Origin: Planotetraspora phitsanulokensis | Lineage (GTDB): Bacteria > Actinomycetota > Actinomycetes > Streptosporangiales > Streptosporangiaceae | Assembly: GCF_016863295.1 (NCBI RefSeq) | Contig: NZ_BOOP01000039.1 | Location: 22,813 to 86,812 of the forward strand | Length of the DNA: 64,000 nucleotides | Direction: 5' to 3' | Shown here: positions 1 through 9,267 of the stretch, piece after piece | Position numbering within the stretch: the stretch's first letter is position 1 | How the letters are laid out: each line of letters begins with the position of its first letter | Notes under the pieces: generated by a model | Told to the model about the DNA's origin: nothing | The model's input: the letters and a program-made list of their open reading frames with translations, nothing else | Databases searched by the model: none | Made by a program: the position numbers and the translations under genes

Positions 1-1
1 G

Positions 2-1189
<1,188 letters not shown>

Positions 1190-1191
1190 TC

Positions 1192-1587
1192 GTGGAGACG
1201 ACGGAGGGCCGGGCGGCACGGGTGGACGTCACCGAGCCCGCGGCCGCTCTGCTGCGACGGCTCACCGCGGAGCACGGCCCGCTGATGTTCCACCAGTCGG
1301 GCGGATGTTGCGACGGCAGCGCGCCGATGTGCTACCCGGCGGGAGAGTTCCGCACCGGAGCCGCCGACGTCCATCTCGGAGACCTCACGGTCGACGGCGT
1401 CGCCGCACCGATTCCGGTGTGGATGTCGGCGTCCCAGTTCGAGTACTGGCGGCACACGCACATCACCATCGACGTGGTGCCCGGCAGAGGCGCCGGGTTC
1501 TCGTTGGAGGCCCCCGAGGGGGTGCGCTTCCTGACCCGCTCTCGGCTGCTCACCCCTGGAGAGCTCGCCGTACTCGGCGACGCCTGA
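1192..1587 (+). CDS. DUF779 domain protein, partner of the aldehyde dehydrogenase
   Basis: 131 residues, GTG start 2 bases after the dehydrogenase stop, so translation is probably coupled. The core SGGCCDGSAPMCYP, with a Cys pair and a third Cys, is the signature of DUF779, a small family that nearly always follows ExaC-like aldehyde dehydrogenases. The later segment WMSASQFEYWRHTHITIDVV is also characteristic. The biochemical role is not established; the conserved cysteines suggest metal binding or a redox function (inference). The same frame stays open far upstream inside the dehydrogenase, but that part has no protein-like features. Confidence 0.9.
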   Translation: METTEGRAARVDVTEPAAALLRRLTAEHGPLMFHQSGGCCDGSAPMCYPAGEFRTGAADVHLGDLTVDGVAAPIPVWMSASQFEYWRHTHITIDVVPGRGAGFSLEAPEGVRFLTRSRLLTPGELAVLGDA

Positions 1588-1719
1588 CGACTCGTCATGA
1601 ACCGCCGGGGAGACATGAGGGTGGGGTGGCCGGGGCGCGGCCACCCCACCCGATCCCGGTGACGGTGCGGATATCCGGTCTCACAGCGTCCTCGGGAGTC
1701 TTGGGAGGGGCGGAAGCGC

Positions 1720-3214
1720 CTAGCCTCCGATCTGGGCGCAGACCGCCTTCACCTCGGTGTAGGCCTCCAGCGCCTCGTGGCCCATCTCGCGCCCCCAGCC
1801 CGACTGCTTGTAGCCGCCGAAGGGCAGGGCGGCGTCGAAGACGTTGTAGCAGTTGATCCAGACGGTTCCCGCCCGGATCTTCCCGGCCAGCGTGTGCGCC
1901 TTGGCGATGTCTCGCGTCCAGATGCCGGCTCCCAGCCCGAAGCTGGTGGCGTTGGCCTGGGCGGCGATCTCGTCCAGGTCGGAGAACGGCGCGGCGACCA
2001 CGACCGGCCCGAAGATCTCCTCCCGGACGACCTTCATGTCGGGGCGGGCTCCCGTGAGGACCGTGGGCTCCACGAAGTACCCGCGGTCGCCGTGCCGCCT
2101 CCCGCCGACCCGTGTCTCGGCGCCCTCGCTGCGGCCGGACTCCAGGTAGCCGGTGACCCGGCGCAACTGCTCGTCGGAGACCAGCGGGCCCATCTGGGTG
2201 TCGGCCTCCAGCCCGGAGCCGAGCTTGATCCCGCGGGCGATCTCGGACACGCCGTCGACCACCTCGTCGAACCTGCTCTCGTGCACGAACAGCCGCGATC
2301 CCGCCACGCAGCACTGGCCGTGGTTGAAGAAGATCGCGTTCGCCGCGCCCGCGATGGCGATCTCGGGGTCGGCGTCGTCGAACACGACATTGGGGCTCTT
2401 CCCGCCGAGTTCGAGGGTGACCTTCTTCAGGTTCCCGGCCGCGGCGTGCACGATCAGCTTGCCGACCTCCGTGGAACCGGTGAAGGCGACCTTGTCGACG
2501 TCGTCGTGCGCGGCCAGCGCCGCACCGGCGGTCTCGCCGTACCCGGGGAGGACGTTGACCACCCCGTCCGGCACCCCGGCCTCGGCGATCAGCTCGGCGA
2601 GCCGCAGCGCCGACAGCGGGGTCTGCTCGGCGGGCTTGAGGATCACCGTGTTCCCGGTCGCGAGGGCGGGCCCCAGCTTCCAGGCCGCCATCAGCAGCGG
2701 GAAGTTCCAGGGGATGATCTGGCGCGACCACGCCGACCGGCTCGCGCAGGGTGTAGGCGTGGAACCCCGCACCCGGCATGTACGGCACATTGAGCGAGAT
2801 GGTGTTTCCCTCGATCTTCGTCGCCCAGCCCGCCATGTAGTGAAACAGGTCGGCAGCCAGCGGGACGTCCGCCGCCCGTGCAACGGCCAGGGGCTTGCCG
2901 TTGTCCAGCGACTCCAGTTGGGCGAGTTCCTCGGCGTGCTCGAGGATCAGATCACCGATCTTCCAGATGATCCGTCCGCGCTGCGAGGCGGTCATGCGGG
3001 ACCACGGCCCGGAGAAGGCCCTGCGGGCCGCGAGCACCGCGCGGTTCACGTCCTCGGCGTCGGCCTCGGCGACGTGCGCCAGCGTCTCGCCGGTCGCCGG
3101 ATTGGGAGTGGCGAACGTCTTGCCGGAGGCCGCGTCCACCCATCGCCCGTCGATGAAGAGCTGCCGCGGAGTGGCTACGAAGTCCTCGACGCTCTTTTCC
3201 AGGGTCACCGTCAT
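1720..3214 (-). pseudogene. Aldehyde dehydrogenase (NAD+) interrupted by a 1-nt frameshift
   Basis: A full-length class I/II aldehyde dehydrogenase (about 498 residues) split over two frames. The first part runs from ATG at 3214 (MTVTLEKSVEDF) to LREPVGVV; the frame then shifts within bases 2721-2726 (GGCGCG) and the second part resumes as [16 protein letters not shown] and runs to the stop at 1720. One extra base, or two missing, restores an uninterrupted protein. All later motifs are intact: [17 protein letters not shown], nucleophile region [30 protein letters not shown]. The decay is therefore either very recent or a sequencing error. The gene is divergent from a PadR regulator. If real, the product would stop about 170 residues in as a meaningful protein. 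Confidence 0.88.
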
Positions 3215-3300
3215 CAGTGTCGGCTCCCATCTGTTCAGAGGGCGCTCTTCCGGCCGCACCACGTGCCGGCGGTAAGCCGGCCTTGGGGGTCGGGCGAGCC

Positions 3301-3321
3301 AGTAGTCACAATGAGACTACT
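3301..3321. promoter_or_regulatory. Perfect inverted repeat between ALDH and PadR gene (operator candidate)
   Basis: AGTAGTC, 7-base spacer ACAATGA, GACTACT: a perfect 7-bp inverted repeat lying 87 bases upstream of the aldehyde dehydrogenase start and 40 bases upstream of the PadR start. Position and symmetry fit an autoregulatory operator for the PadR protein that also controls the dehydrogenase. That assignment is inference from context. Confidence 0.6.
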
Positions 3322-3360
3322 GACGGTGTGAGAACACAAGAGGCCTCTACTCTTGGATGT

Positions 3361-3879
3361 GTGGAGCCGCCCCCGTTGTCGTTCACCGAATGGCTGGTGC
3401 TGGCCCTCGTCGCCGAAGGCCCCACCCATGGGTTCGCGATCGCCAGGCTCACCGGGCCCTCCGGCCCCGTCGGGGCGATCTGGCAGGTTCCCAAGCCGCT
3501 TGTCTACCGCGCGTGCGGCCGGTTGTCCGATCTCGCCCTGATCCAGCCGGCGGGAACCGCTCCCGGCGACGGCGGGCCGGACCGCAACCTCGTCGCCGCG
3601 ACCTCCACCGGGCTGGCCGTCGTGCAGGCCTGGCTGGTGCGACCGGTGAGGCACATCCGCGACATCCGCTCGGAGCTCCTGGTCAAGCTCGCCCTCCTCG
3701 ACCGCGCCGGCGTCAGCCCCGAGCCGTTGCTGGAGGCCCAGCGTGAACACCTGGCGCCGATCATCAGCGGTCTCGAGCGGCGCCTGGACCATGCCACCGG
3801 GTTCGACCGCACGCTGACCTCCTGGCGGTACGAGACCGCCCAGGCGACCATGCGGTTCCTGCGGGCCGTCACGGGCTGA
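3361..3879 (+). CDS. PadR-family transcriptional regulator
   Basis: About 172 residues. The N-terminal LSFTEWLVLALVAEGPTHGFAIARL is the typical PadR winged-helix opening, followed by a recognition/wing region (VPKPLVYRACGRLSDLALI) and a helical C-terminal dimerisation part (EAQREHLAPIISGLERRL). GTG 3361 was chosen because it starts the protein just before the conserved helix; GTG 3328 would add 11 residues and no strong ribosome site distinguishes them. It sits divergent to the disrupted aldehyde dehydrogenase with a 7-7-7 inverted repeat between them, so local repression by an aldehyde- or aromatic-type ligand is plausible but unproven. Confidence 0.82.
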   Translation: MEPPPLSFTEWLVLALVAEGPTHGFAIARLTGPSGPVGAIWQVPKPLVYRACGRLSDLALIQPAGTAPGDGGPDRNLVAATSTGLAVVQAWLVRPVRHIRDIRSELLVKLALLDRAGVSPEPLLEAQREHLAPIISGLERRLDHATGFDRTLTSWRYETAQATMRFLRAVTG

Positions 3880-3894
3880 GCACCCGTCGCGGGA

Positions 3895-5103
3895 TCACGC
3901 CGCGCGGGTGAGCTCCCGCGCCCGCACCCGGGCCCAGGTCTCCGCGGCCAGCACGGCGTCGACGGTCATCTCGCCGTCCGCCCGGTCGTGTTCGCTCATC
4001 ACGCGTTCGACCGTGTCGGTGATCGCGAGGAACGGCAGGCGCCCGGCGAGGAAGGCCGCGACGCACTCCTCGTTGGCGGCGTTGAAGACCGCGGGCGTCG
4101 TTCCCCCCGCCTGTCCGGCGGCGCACGCCAGACCGAGGCCCGGGAAGGCGTCGTGGTCGACGGGAAGGAACTCCCAGGAGGACGCCCTGGTCCAGTCGCA
4201 CGCGGGCGCCGCGTCCGCCACACGGTCGGGCCACGACATCCCCAGGGCGAGCGCCATGCGGATGTCCGGCGGGGCGACCTGGGCCAGGGTCGAACCGTCG
4301 TGGAACTCGACCATGGAGTGGACCATCACCTGCGGGTGGACGACGACCTCGATCCGGTCGAAGGGGATGTCGAACAGGAGATGGGCCTCGATGACCTCCA
4401 GGCCCTTGTTGACCAGGTTCGCGCAGTTGACCGTGATGACCGGCCCCATGTTCCAGACCGGGTGGGCGAGAGCCTGCTCGGCGGTGACGTCCGCCATCTC
4501 GGCCCGGCTGAGCCCGCGGAAGGGGCCGCCGCTGGCGGTGACGATCAGGCGCCGCACCTCGCCCGGCTTCCCGCCCTGGAGGCACTGGAAGAGCGCGGAG
4601 TGCTCGGAGTCGACGGGGATGATCTGGCCGGGCGCGGCCAGCTTCCTGACCAGAGCTCCCCCGACGATGAGCGATTCCTTGTTCGCGAGGATCAGCCTGC
4701 TGCCGGACTCCAGCGCGGCCAGGGTGGGCGCGAGGCCGACAGAGCCGGTGATTCCGTTGAGCACCGCGTCACAGGGCAACGAGGCGAGTCGCGTCGCGGC
4801 GTCGGGACCGTAGACGATCTCCGGTACGGAGGACGCGACAGAGCCGCGGCCACGCCGCGCGGCCTCCTCCCGCAGCGCGGTCTCCAGCCTGTGCGCGCCG
4901 TCGGCCGCGGCGATGCCCACGTGACCGACCTCCAGGTCGAGCGCCTGCCGGGCGAGGAGGTCGACGTCCCCGCCGCCGGCGGCGACGGCCACGACGCGGA
5001 AGCGCCCGGGGTTGCGCCGGATGACGTCGATCGCCTGGGTGCCGATCGATCCGGTCGACCCGAGAAGGACGAGGCTGCGCGGCTCACCGTGGGCTGAGGT
5101 CAT
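3895..5103 (-). CDS. dxr: 1-deoxy-D-xylulose 5-phosphate reductoisomerase (divergent, stand-alone copy)
   Basis: 402 residues, the normal length. DXR converts DXP to MEP with NADPH and a divalent metal, the second step of non-mevalonate isoprenoid synthesis. NADPH-binding GSTGSIG is at 15-21, [11 protein letters not shown] near 139, the metal ligands VDSEH at 164-168 (D165, E167) and E236, the phosphate site TASGGPFR near 189 and the flap HPVWNMG at 214 (H214, W217). Two normally invariant serines are changed: the VDSAT/LNSAS position reads NCAN (C227, E. coli Ser222) and HPQS reads HPQV (V259, E. coli Ser254). The usual neighbours rseP and ispG are absent. An upstream TAGCAT 6 bases before ATG suggests a leaderless mRNA. 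Likely a paralogue of the housekeeping enzyme. Confidence 0.9.
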   Translation of the reverse strand: MTSAHGEPRSLVLLGSTGSIGTQAIDVIRRNPGRFRVVAVAAGGGDVDLLARQALDLEVGHVGIAAADGAHRLETALREEAARRGRGSVASSVPEIVYGPDAATRLASLPCDAVLNGITGSVGLAPTLAALESGSRLILANKESLIVGGALVRKLAAPGQIIPVDSEHSALFQCLQGGKPGEVRRLIVTASGGPFRGLSRAEMADVTAEQALAHPVWNMGPVITVNCANLVNKGLEVIEAHLLFDIPFDRIEVVVHPQVMVHSMVEFHDGSTLAQVAPPDIRMALALGMSWPDRVADAAPACDWTRASSWEFLPVDHDAFPGLGLACAAGQAGGTTPAVFNAANEECVAAFLAGRLPFLAITDTVERVMSEHDRADGEMTVDAVLAAETWARVRARELTRAA

Positions 5104-5241
5104 GATCGGATGCTATCGGCGCCCTCCCGGCCTCCTCGCGGCCGGTTCGTTTCCGGCGCGACATACCTGGGCGTCCTCCGTTGCATGCGGAACGATGGAG
5201 AACGCTGGCCCGCCGTGGATCACTCTGGTAATGATGTAATC

Positions 5242-5691
5242 ATGGAGACCCTCTTTGAACACGCCGGCGGATACGACGGCCTTCACCGGTTCATCGAAAT
5301 CTTCTACGCCGGCGTCCTGTCCGATCCGCTGCTGCAGCCGTTGTTCGGTGCGGGACGGCCCGAGCACGTGGCGCACCTGACGGCCTTCACCGCGGAGACC
5401 TTCGGCGGACCCGACACGTTCTCCCAGGAGATGGGCGGATTCTCCCGGCTCATCGACGCGCACCGCGGCCTGATGATCACCGAAGACCAGCGGCAGCGGT
5501 TCATCGAGTTGTACATGGCGGCCGCGGATCGAGCGGGACTTCCCGACGACGAACCGTTCCGGGACGCGCTGCGTTCGCATGTCGACTTCGGCTCGCAGGT
5601 GGCCATGCAGAATTCCCACGCCGAGACCGACGACCAGCTGCACCCGCTCCGCGAGGTCCCCCAATGGGACTGGCCCGCGCCGTCCGCGTGA
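5242..5691 (+). CDS. Truncated haemoglobin (group II-type globin)
   Basis: 149 residues. The pattern GGYDGLHRFIEIFYAGVLSDPLLQPLFG, then HVAHLTAFTAETFGGP, HRGLMITEDQRQRFIELYMAAAD and RSHVDFGSQVAMQNS is that of 2-on-2 globins; the proximal His is probably in the AHRGLMI segment and the FG(G)P stretch is typical. Such proteins bind O2 or NO in the cytoplasm. The ATG at 5242 has no ribosome-binding site; TAATGA lies 7 bases upstream, consistent with a leaderless transcript. A short ATGAT-GTA-ATCAT inverted repeat (5231-5243) overlaps the start codon and could be a regulator site, weak evidence. Divergent from dxr with 138 bases between. Confidence 0.88.
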   Translation: METLFEHAGGYDGLHRFIEIFYAGVLSDPLLQPLFGAGRPEHVAHLTAFTAETFGGPDTFSQEMGGFSRLIDAHRGLMITEDQRQRFIELYMAAADRAGLPDDEPFRDALRSHVDFGSQVAMQNSHAETDDQLHPLREVPQWDWPAPSA

Positions 5692-5797
5692 TCCCCGGCA
5701 CCCGGGTCAGCGCTGTCCGTGCTCGTAGAAGGCGGTGACGCGGGCCGCCGGGCGACCCGCGTTCCCGCTTCCGGACCTCTGAGCCTGCCGTACGGGA

Positions 5798-6382
5798 TCA
5801 GGCAGGCCGGGCGCGCACACCGTCGAGGGCGATCCCGAGCACCCGCTCGCGCTGCTCGTCGTCGACGAAGGACGCGCCGGTGATCCCGCTGACCAGGCGG
5901 AGCACGTCGTCGAAGCTGATGTCCGCGCGGGCGTCCCCGGCCTCCTGCGCCCGTGCGAACAGGGGCTCCCCCGCTCCGTACATGACGTCCCTGCAGGCGC
6001 GGAACATCGCGGATTCGCGGTTGAGCGCTTCGGAGATCGCGGCCTTTGTCGCGACATATCCGACGAAGCGTCGCAACCAGGTGACGAGGGCCTCCCACGG
6101 CGGCAGGTCGGCGACCTTCTCCGCCTCACGGCGGAGCCCCTCCACGTCGTCGACGTACACCGCGTCGAACAGGTCCTGGCGCGTGGGGAAGTTGCGGTAC
6201 AGGGTGCCGATGCCGACACCCGCCCGGCGGGCGATGTCCTCCAGCGACGCCCCGGTGCCGTGCTGGGCGAAGGCCTCACGCGCCGCGACGAGCAGGGCGT
6301 CGAAGTTCCTCCGGGCGTCGGCGCGGTGCGGGCGCCGTACCGCGACGGCAGAGCCCGTGCCTGTGATTGTGCGCTCTGTCAC
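5798..6382 (-). CDS. TetR-family transcriptional repressor of the adjacent MFS pump
   Basis: 194 residues from GTG 6382. The N-terminal helix-turn-helix reads NFDALLVAAREAFAQHGTGASLEDIARRAGVGIGTLYRNFPTRQDLFDAVY, the classic TetR N-domain; the rest is a helical ligand-binding domain with the SBI-type ending (ISFDDVLRLVSGITGASFVDDEQRERVLGIALDGV). It is divergent from a DHA2-type MFS exporter, and three evenly spaced palindromes fill the space between them. Autorepression plus control of the exporter is the natural reading. A 7-bp hairpin (5783-5789 with 5801-5807) spans the stop codon and might end transcription, weakly supported. Confidence 0.9.
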   Translation of the reverse strand: MTERTITGTGSAVAVRRPHRADARRNFDALLVAAREAFAQHGTGASLEDIARRAGVGIGTLYRNFPTRQDLFDAVYVDDVEGLRREAEKVADLPPWEALVTWLRRFVGYVATKAAISEALNRESAMFRACRDVMYGAGEPLFARAQEAGDARADISFDDVLRLVSGITGASFVDDEQRERVLGIALDGVRARPA

Positions 6383-6416
6383 AGATGACTCCCAGGTAGG
6401 GCTGCCGTTTGTCAGC

Positions 6417-6474
6417 GGAGGTACGCCTCCGTTATTGTGGAGGCAAGCCTCCGGTATTGCGGAGGTTCTCCTCC
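6417..6474. promoter_or_regulatory. Array of three 14-bp palindromes at exact 22-bp period (TetR operators)
   Basis: Three sites of form GGAGG-N4-CCTCC begin at 6417, 6439 and 6461, exactly 22 bases apart. Inner bases are TACG, CAAG and TTCT, and the linkers are similar (GTTATTGT, GGTATTGC). The spacing is two helical turns, which would place bound dimers on one face of the DNA. The array lies between the TetR gene (start 6382) and the MFS gene (start 6588). Confidence 0.8.
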
Positions 6475-6587
6475 ACTTTAACAGCCTGGGTCGTCGGCCG
6501 CGGATGCCGTGAGAGGCACCGGCGACCGGCCCCTTCGCCGGCATGCCACCCGCGACCCAGGCGTCATTCATATCGAAGGACCCCTTC

Positions 6588-8036
6588 ATGGCAGGCGCCA
6601 CCTCATCGGCGCGGCGCACCTTCGTGGTGCTGTCCGCCGCCGCCGCCGCTTTCTCGATCATGCAGTCTCTGGTCACCCCGGTGCTGCCGACCATCCAGCA
6701 CGATCTGCACACCAGCCAGGGCACGGTGACCTGGGTGCTGACGGCGTGGTTGTTGTCGGCGTCGGTCGCGACCCCTCTCCTGGGCCGGATCGGCGACATG
6801 ATCGGAAAAGAGCGCACACTCCTCGTCGCCCTCGGCGCGATCGCCGTCGGATGCCTGATCGCCGCGATCGCCCCCAACCTCGGGGTGCTGATCGTCGGCC
6901 GGGTCGTCCAGGGGCTCGGCGGAGCGGTGTTCCCGGTGTCGTTCGGGATCATCCGTGACGAGTTCCCCGCCGAGCGGGTGCCTTCGGCGGTCGGCGGCCT
7001 GTCCGCCGTCATCGCCGCGGGAGGCGGCCTGGGCATCGTGCTGGCCGGTCCGATCGTCGGAGCGCTCGACTGGCGGTGGCTGTTCTGGATTCCGATGATC
7101 GTCGTGACGGTGACCGCGATCCTCGCGCATCGGTACGTGCCGGAGTCGCCGGTGCGGACTCCGGGACGCATCGACTGGCTGGCCGCGGTGCTCCTGTCGG
7201 GTTGGCTGGTGGCGCTGCTGATCCCGCTCAGCGAAGCCGCGTCGTGGGGCTGGGGGTCGGCCCGGGTGATCGCGTTGTTCGCCGCCGCGGCGGTCCTGTT
7301 CGCCCTGTGGATCACGGTCGAGACCAGGTCCCGCAACCCGTTGATCGACATGCGGATGATGCGGCTGCCCGCCGTGTGGACGACCAACCTCGTGGCGCTG
7401 CTGTTCGGCGCCGGCATGTTCTCCGTGTACGCGTTCCTGCCGCAGTTCATGCAGATACCCCGGGAGGCGGGCTACGGGCTCGGCTCCACGGTCACCGGCG
7501 CCGGGCTCCTGATGTTGCCCATGCTCGTGACGATGGCCGTCGGCGGATCGATCAGCGGCCCGATCTCCCATCGCGTCGGCGCCAAGGCCCAGCTCGTCTT
7601 GGGGTCGGCGGGCAGCGCGCTCTCGTGCGCCGGGTTCGCCGCCTACCACGACCAGCCGTGGCAGCTCGCCGTCGCCGGCGGCGTCTTCGGACTCGGCCTC
7701 GGACTGGCCTACGCCTCGATGACCAGCCTGATCGTGCAGAGCGTGCCGGCGCGCCAGACCGGCGCCGCCAGCGGCATGAACGCCAACATCCGCACCATCG
7801 GCGGGTCGATCGGCACCGCGGTGGTGAGCTCCATCGTCACGGGTCACCTGCAGCCCGGTGGCCTGCCGTACGAGTCGGGCTACACGCACAGCTTCACGGT
7901 GCTCGCCCTGACCTCCGCGGCCGCCGTCGTGGTGGCGCTGTTCATTCCGTCCGCGCGGGGGCGCCGCGCATCCGCGGCCGCCGCGCGCGAGACCCCGGCC
8001 GCCGCGCCGGCGTCCGTCGGCGGTGGGAAGGACTGA
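6588..8036 (+). CDS. MFS multidrug exporter, DHA2 (EmrB/QacA) type
   Basis: 482 residues, integral inner-membrane protein with about 14 predicted segments. Hallmarks are the N-terminal VVLSAAAAAFSIMQSLVTPVLPTIQHDL, the first loop motif TPLLGRIGDMIGKERTLL (motif A form) and the later motif C-like region GGGLGIVLAGPIVGALDWRWLFWI. Such proteins export hydrophobic compounds by proton antiport. The ATG at 6588 has GAAGGA eight bases upstream; an in-frame ATG at 6543 lacks one. The divergent TetR and the operator array point to substrate-inducible expression. The substrate cannot be read from sequence. Confidence 0.9.
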   Translation: MAGATSSARRTFVVLSAAAAAFSIMQSLVTPVLPTIQHDLHTSQGTVTWVLTAWLLSASVATPLLGRIGDMIGKERTLLVALGAIAVGCLIAAIAPNLGVLIVGRVVQGLGGAVFPVSFGIIRDEFPAERVPSAVGGLSAVIAAGGGLGIVLAGPIVGALDWRWLFWIPMIVVTVTAILAHRYVPESPVRTPGRIDWLAAVLLSGWLVALLIPLSEAASWGWGSARVIALFAAAAVLFALWITVETRSRNPLIDMRMMRLPAVWTTNLVALLFGAGMFSVYAFLPQFMQIPREAGYGLGSTVTGAGLLMLPMLVTMAVGGSISGPISHRVGAKAQLVLGSAGSALSCAGFAAYHDQPWQLAVAGGVFGLGLGLAYASMTSLIVQSVPARQTGAASGMNANIRTIGGSIGTAVVSSIVTGHLQPGGLPYESGYTHSFTVLALTSAAAVVVALFIPSARGRRASAAAARETPAAAPASVGGGKD

Positions 8037-8083
8037 CCGCGGGGAAGGCCGGCGGCGGAAAAGGCTGACGGCGCGCCCTCGTC

Positions 8084-8665
8084 TCACTCGGCCGGGGCCG
8101 CGCGACGTGCCCGCCTGGCGGATTCGACCAGCAGGCCCGCCGCCGTCCTGGCCTGCGCGGCCGTTTCGGGAGCTCCGAGGATCCCGGCGGTGACCATGGC
8201 CCCCTCGGCGAGCAGGAGCAGCTGGCCGGCCAGCTCCCGGGGAAGGTCCGCCTCGGCCGCGAGGGTCTCCAGGTAGCTCCTGAACGCCTGCTTGTGCCGC
8301 CGGGCCTGGGTGGCCACGGTCGCCGACGTGGCCCCCAGCTCGCCGAAGGAGTTGATCCACGCGCACCCTCGGAAGCCGGGCTCGGCGAACCACCGCTCGA
8401 GCCAGTCGAAGACCGCGATGATCCGGCCCTCGGGGTCGTCGCACGCCTCCACGTGGTCGGCGAGACGCCGCCGCCAGCTGAGGTCACGGCGCTCGAGGTA
8501 GGCCTCGACGAGCCGGTCCTTCGTGGCGAACAGCTGGTAGAGGCGTTTCAGCGAGACTCCCGACAGGCTGCGGATGTCGTCCATGCCGACGGCCTGGATG
8601 CCTCTGCCGTAGAACAGCTCCTCGGCCGCGTCGAGCACCTGGTCGCGCGCCGCCCCCTGGTCCAC
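8084..8665 (-). CDS. TetR-family transcriptional regulator
   Basis: 193 residues from GTG 8665, preceded by GAGGTGAT. N-terminal HTH: QVLDAAEELFYGRGIQAVGMDDIRSLSGVSLKRLYQLFATKDRLVEAYL. The C-terminal part (FRGCAWINSFGELGATSATVATQARRHKQAFRSYLETLAAEADLP) matches the TetR group whose ligand domain contains a conserved GCxxxN segment. It is convergent with the MFS gene and divergent from a DUF1348 gene, with two palindromes in the gap that carry the same half-site. It most likely controls itself and the DUF1348 gene. Confidence 0.9.
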   Translation of the reverse strand: MDQGAARDQVLDAAEELFYGRGIQAVGMDDIRSLSGVSLKRLYQLFATKDRLVEAYLERRDLSWRRRLADHVEACDDPEGRIIAVFDWLERWFAEPGFRGCAWINSFGELGATSATVATQARRHKQAFRSYLETLAAEADLPRELAGQLLLLAEGAMVTAGILGAPETAAQARTAAGLLVESARRARRAAPAE

Positions 8666-8691
8666 GCGATCACCTCGCCCCTCCGTTGACG

Positions 8692-8735
8692 TAGAGAACC
8701 AGCGTTCTCTAGGGTAAACGAGAACGCTCGTTCTC
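8692..8735. promoter_or_regulatory. Two palindromic operators with AGAAC/GTTCT half-sites
   Basis: Site 1 is TAGAGAAC-CAGC-GTTCTCTA at 8692-8711, perfect 8-bp arms. Site 2 is GAGAACG-CT-CGTTCTC at 8720-8735, perfect 7-bp arms. Both share GAGAAC/GTTCTC, and their centres are 26 bp apart. They fill the space between the divergent TetR (start 8665) and DUF1348 (start 8773) genes and are the obvious TetR binding sites. Confidence 0.8.
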
Positions 8736-8772
8736 CGGACGGGCGCCGTCATCCCGCAGACAAGGAGAGGTC

Positions 8773-9231
8773 ATGGGTCAGCGCCCGCCACTTCCGCCCT
8801 TCGACCACGAGAGCGCGCTGCAGAAGGTCCAGGCCGCAGAGGACGCGTGGAACACCCGCGACCCGCAGCGGGTCGCGCTCGCCTACACGCCGGACTCGGT
8901 CTGGCGCAACCGCGACACCTTCATCACCGGGCGCAAGGCCATCGTCGAGTTCCTCACCCAGAAGTGGGAACGCGAGCTCGACTACGCGCTGCGCAAGGAA
9001 CTGTGGGCCTTCGACGGCAACCGCATCGCCGTCCGCTTCCAGTACGAATGCCACGACGCCGAAGGGCGGTTCTGGCGGAGCTACGGAAACGAACTCTGGG
9101 AGTTCGACGGCGACGGCCTCATGGCCCGCCGGGAGGCCAGCATCAACGACGTCCGCATCCAGGAGCACGAAAGGCGCATCCTCGGGCCGCGCCCGGACGA
9201 CGAGCGCGGGAAGCCGTTCCCGATCCGGTGA
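8773..9231 (+). CDS. DUF1348 family (nuclear transport factor 2-like) protein
   Basis: 152 residues. A single NTF2/SnoaL-like cone fold is suggested by [57 protein letters not shown], the standard DUF1348 opening, and by [23 protein letters not shown] near the end. DUF1348 members are small cytoplasmic proteins of unproven function, often repressed by an adjacent TetR. Start supported by AAGGAGAGG just upstream. Probably the main target of the divergent TetR. Confidence 0.9.
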   Translation: MGQRPPLPPFDHESALQKVQAAEDAWNTRDPQRVALAYTPDSVWRNRDTFITGRKAIVEFLTQKWERELDYALRKELWAFDGNRIAVRFQYECHDAEGRFWRSYGNELWEFDGDGLMARREASINDVRIQEHERRILGPRPDDERGKPFPIR

Positions 9232-9251
9232 CGCCGCGCCCCGCCGCGGCG
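9232..9251. terminator. Short GC hairpin between convergent genes
   Basis: CGCCGCG-CCCCGC-CGCGGCG, 7-bp stem with a 6-base loop, directly after the DUF1348 stop and before the converging XRE gene end. No T-run follows. A plausible bidirectional terminator, but short stems are common in such GC-rich DNA. Confidence 0.4.
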
Positions 9252-9267
9252 CACGACGTCGTGATCG

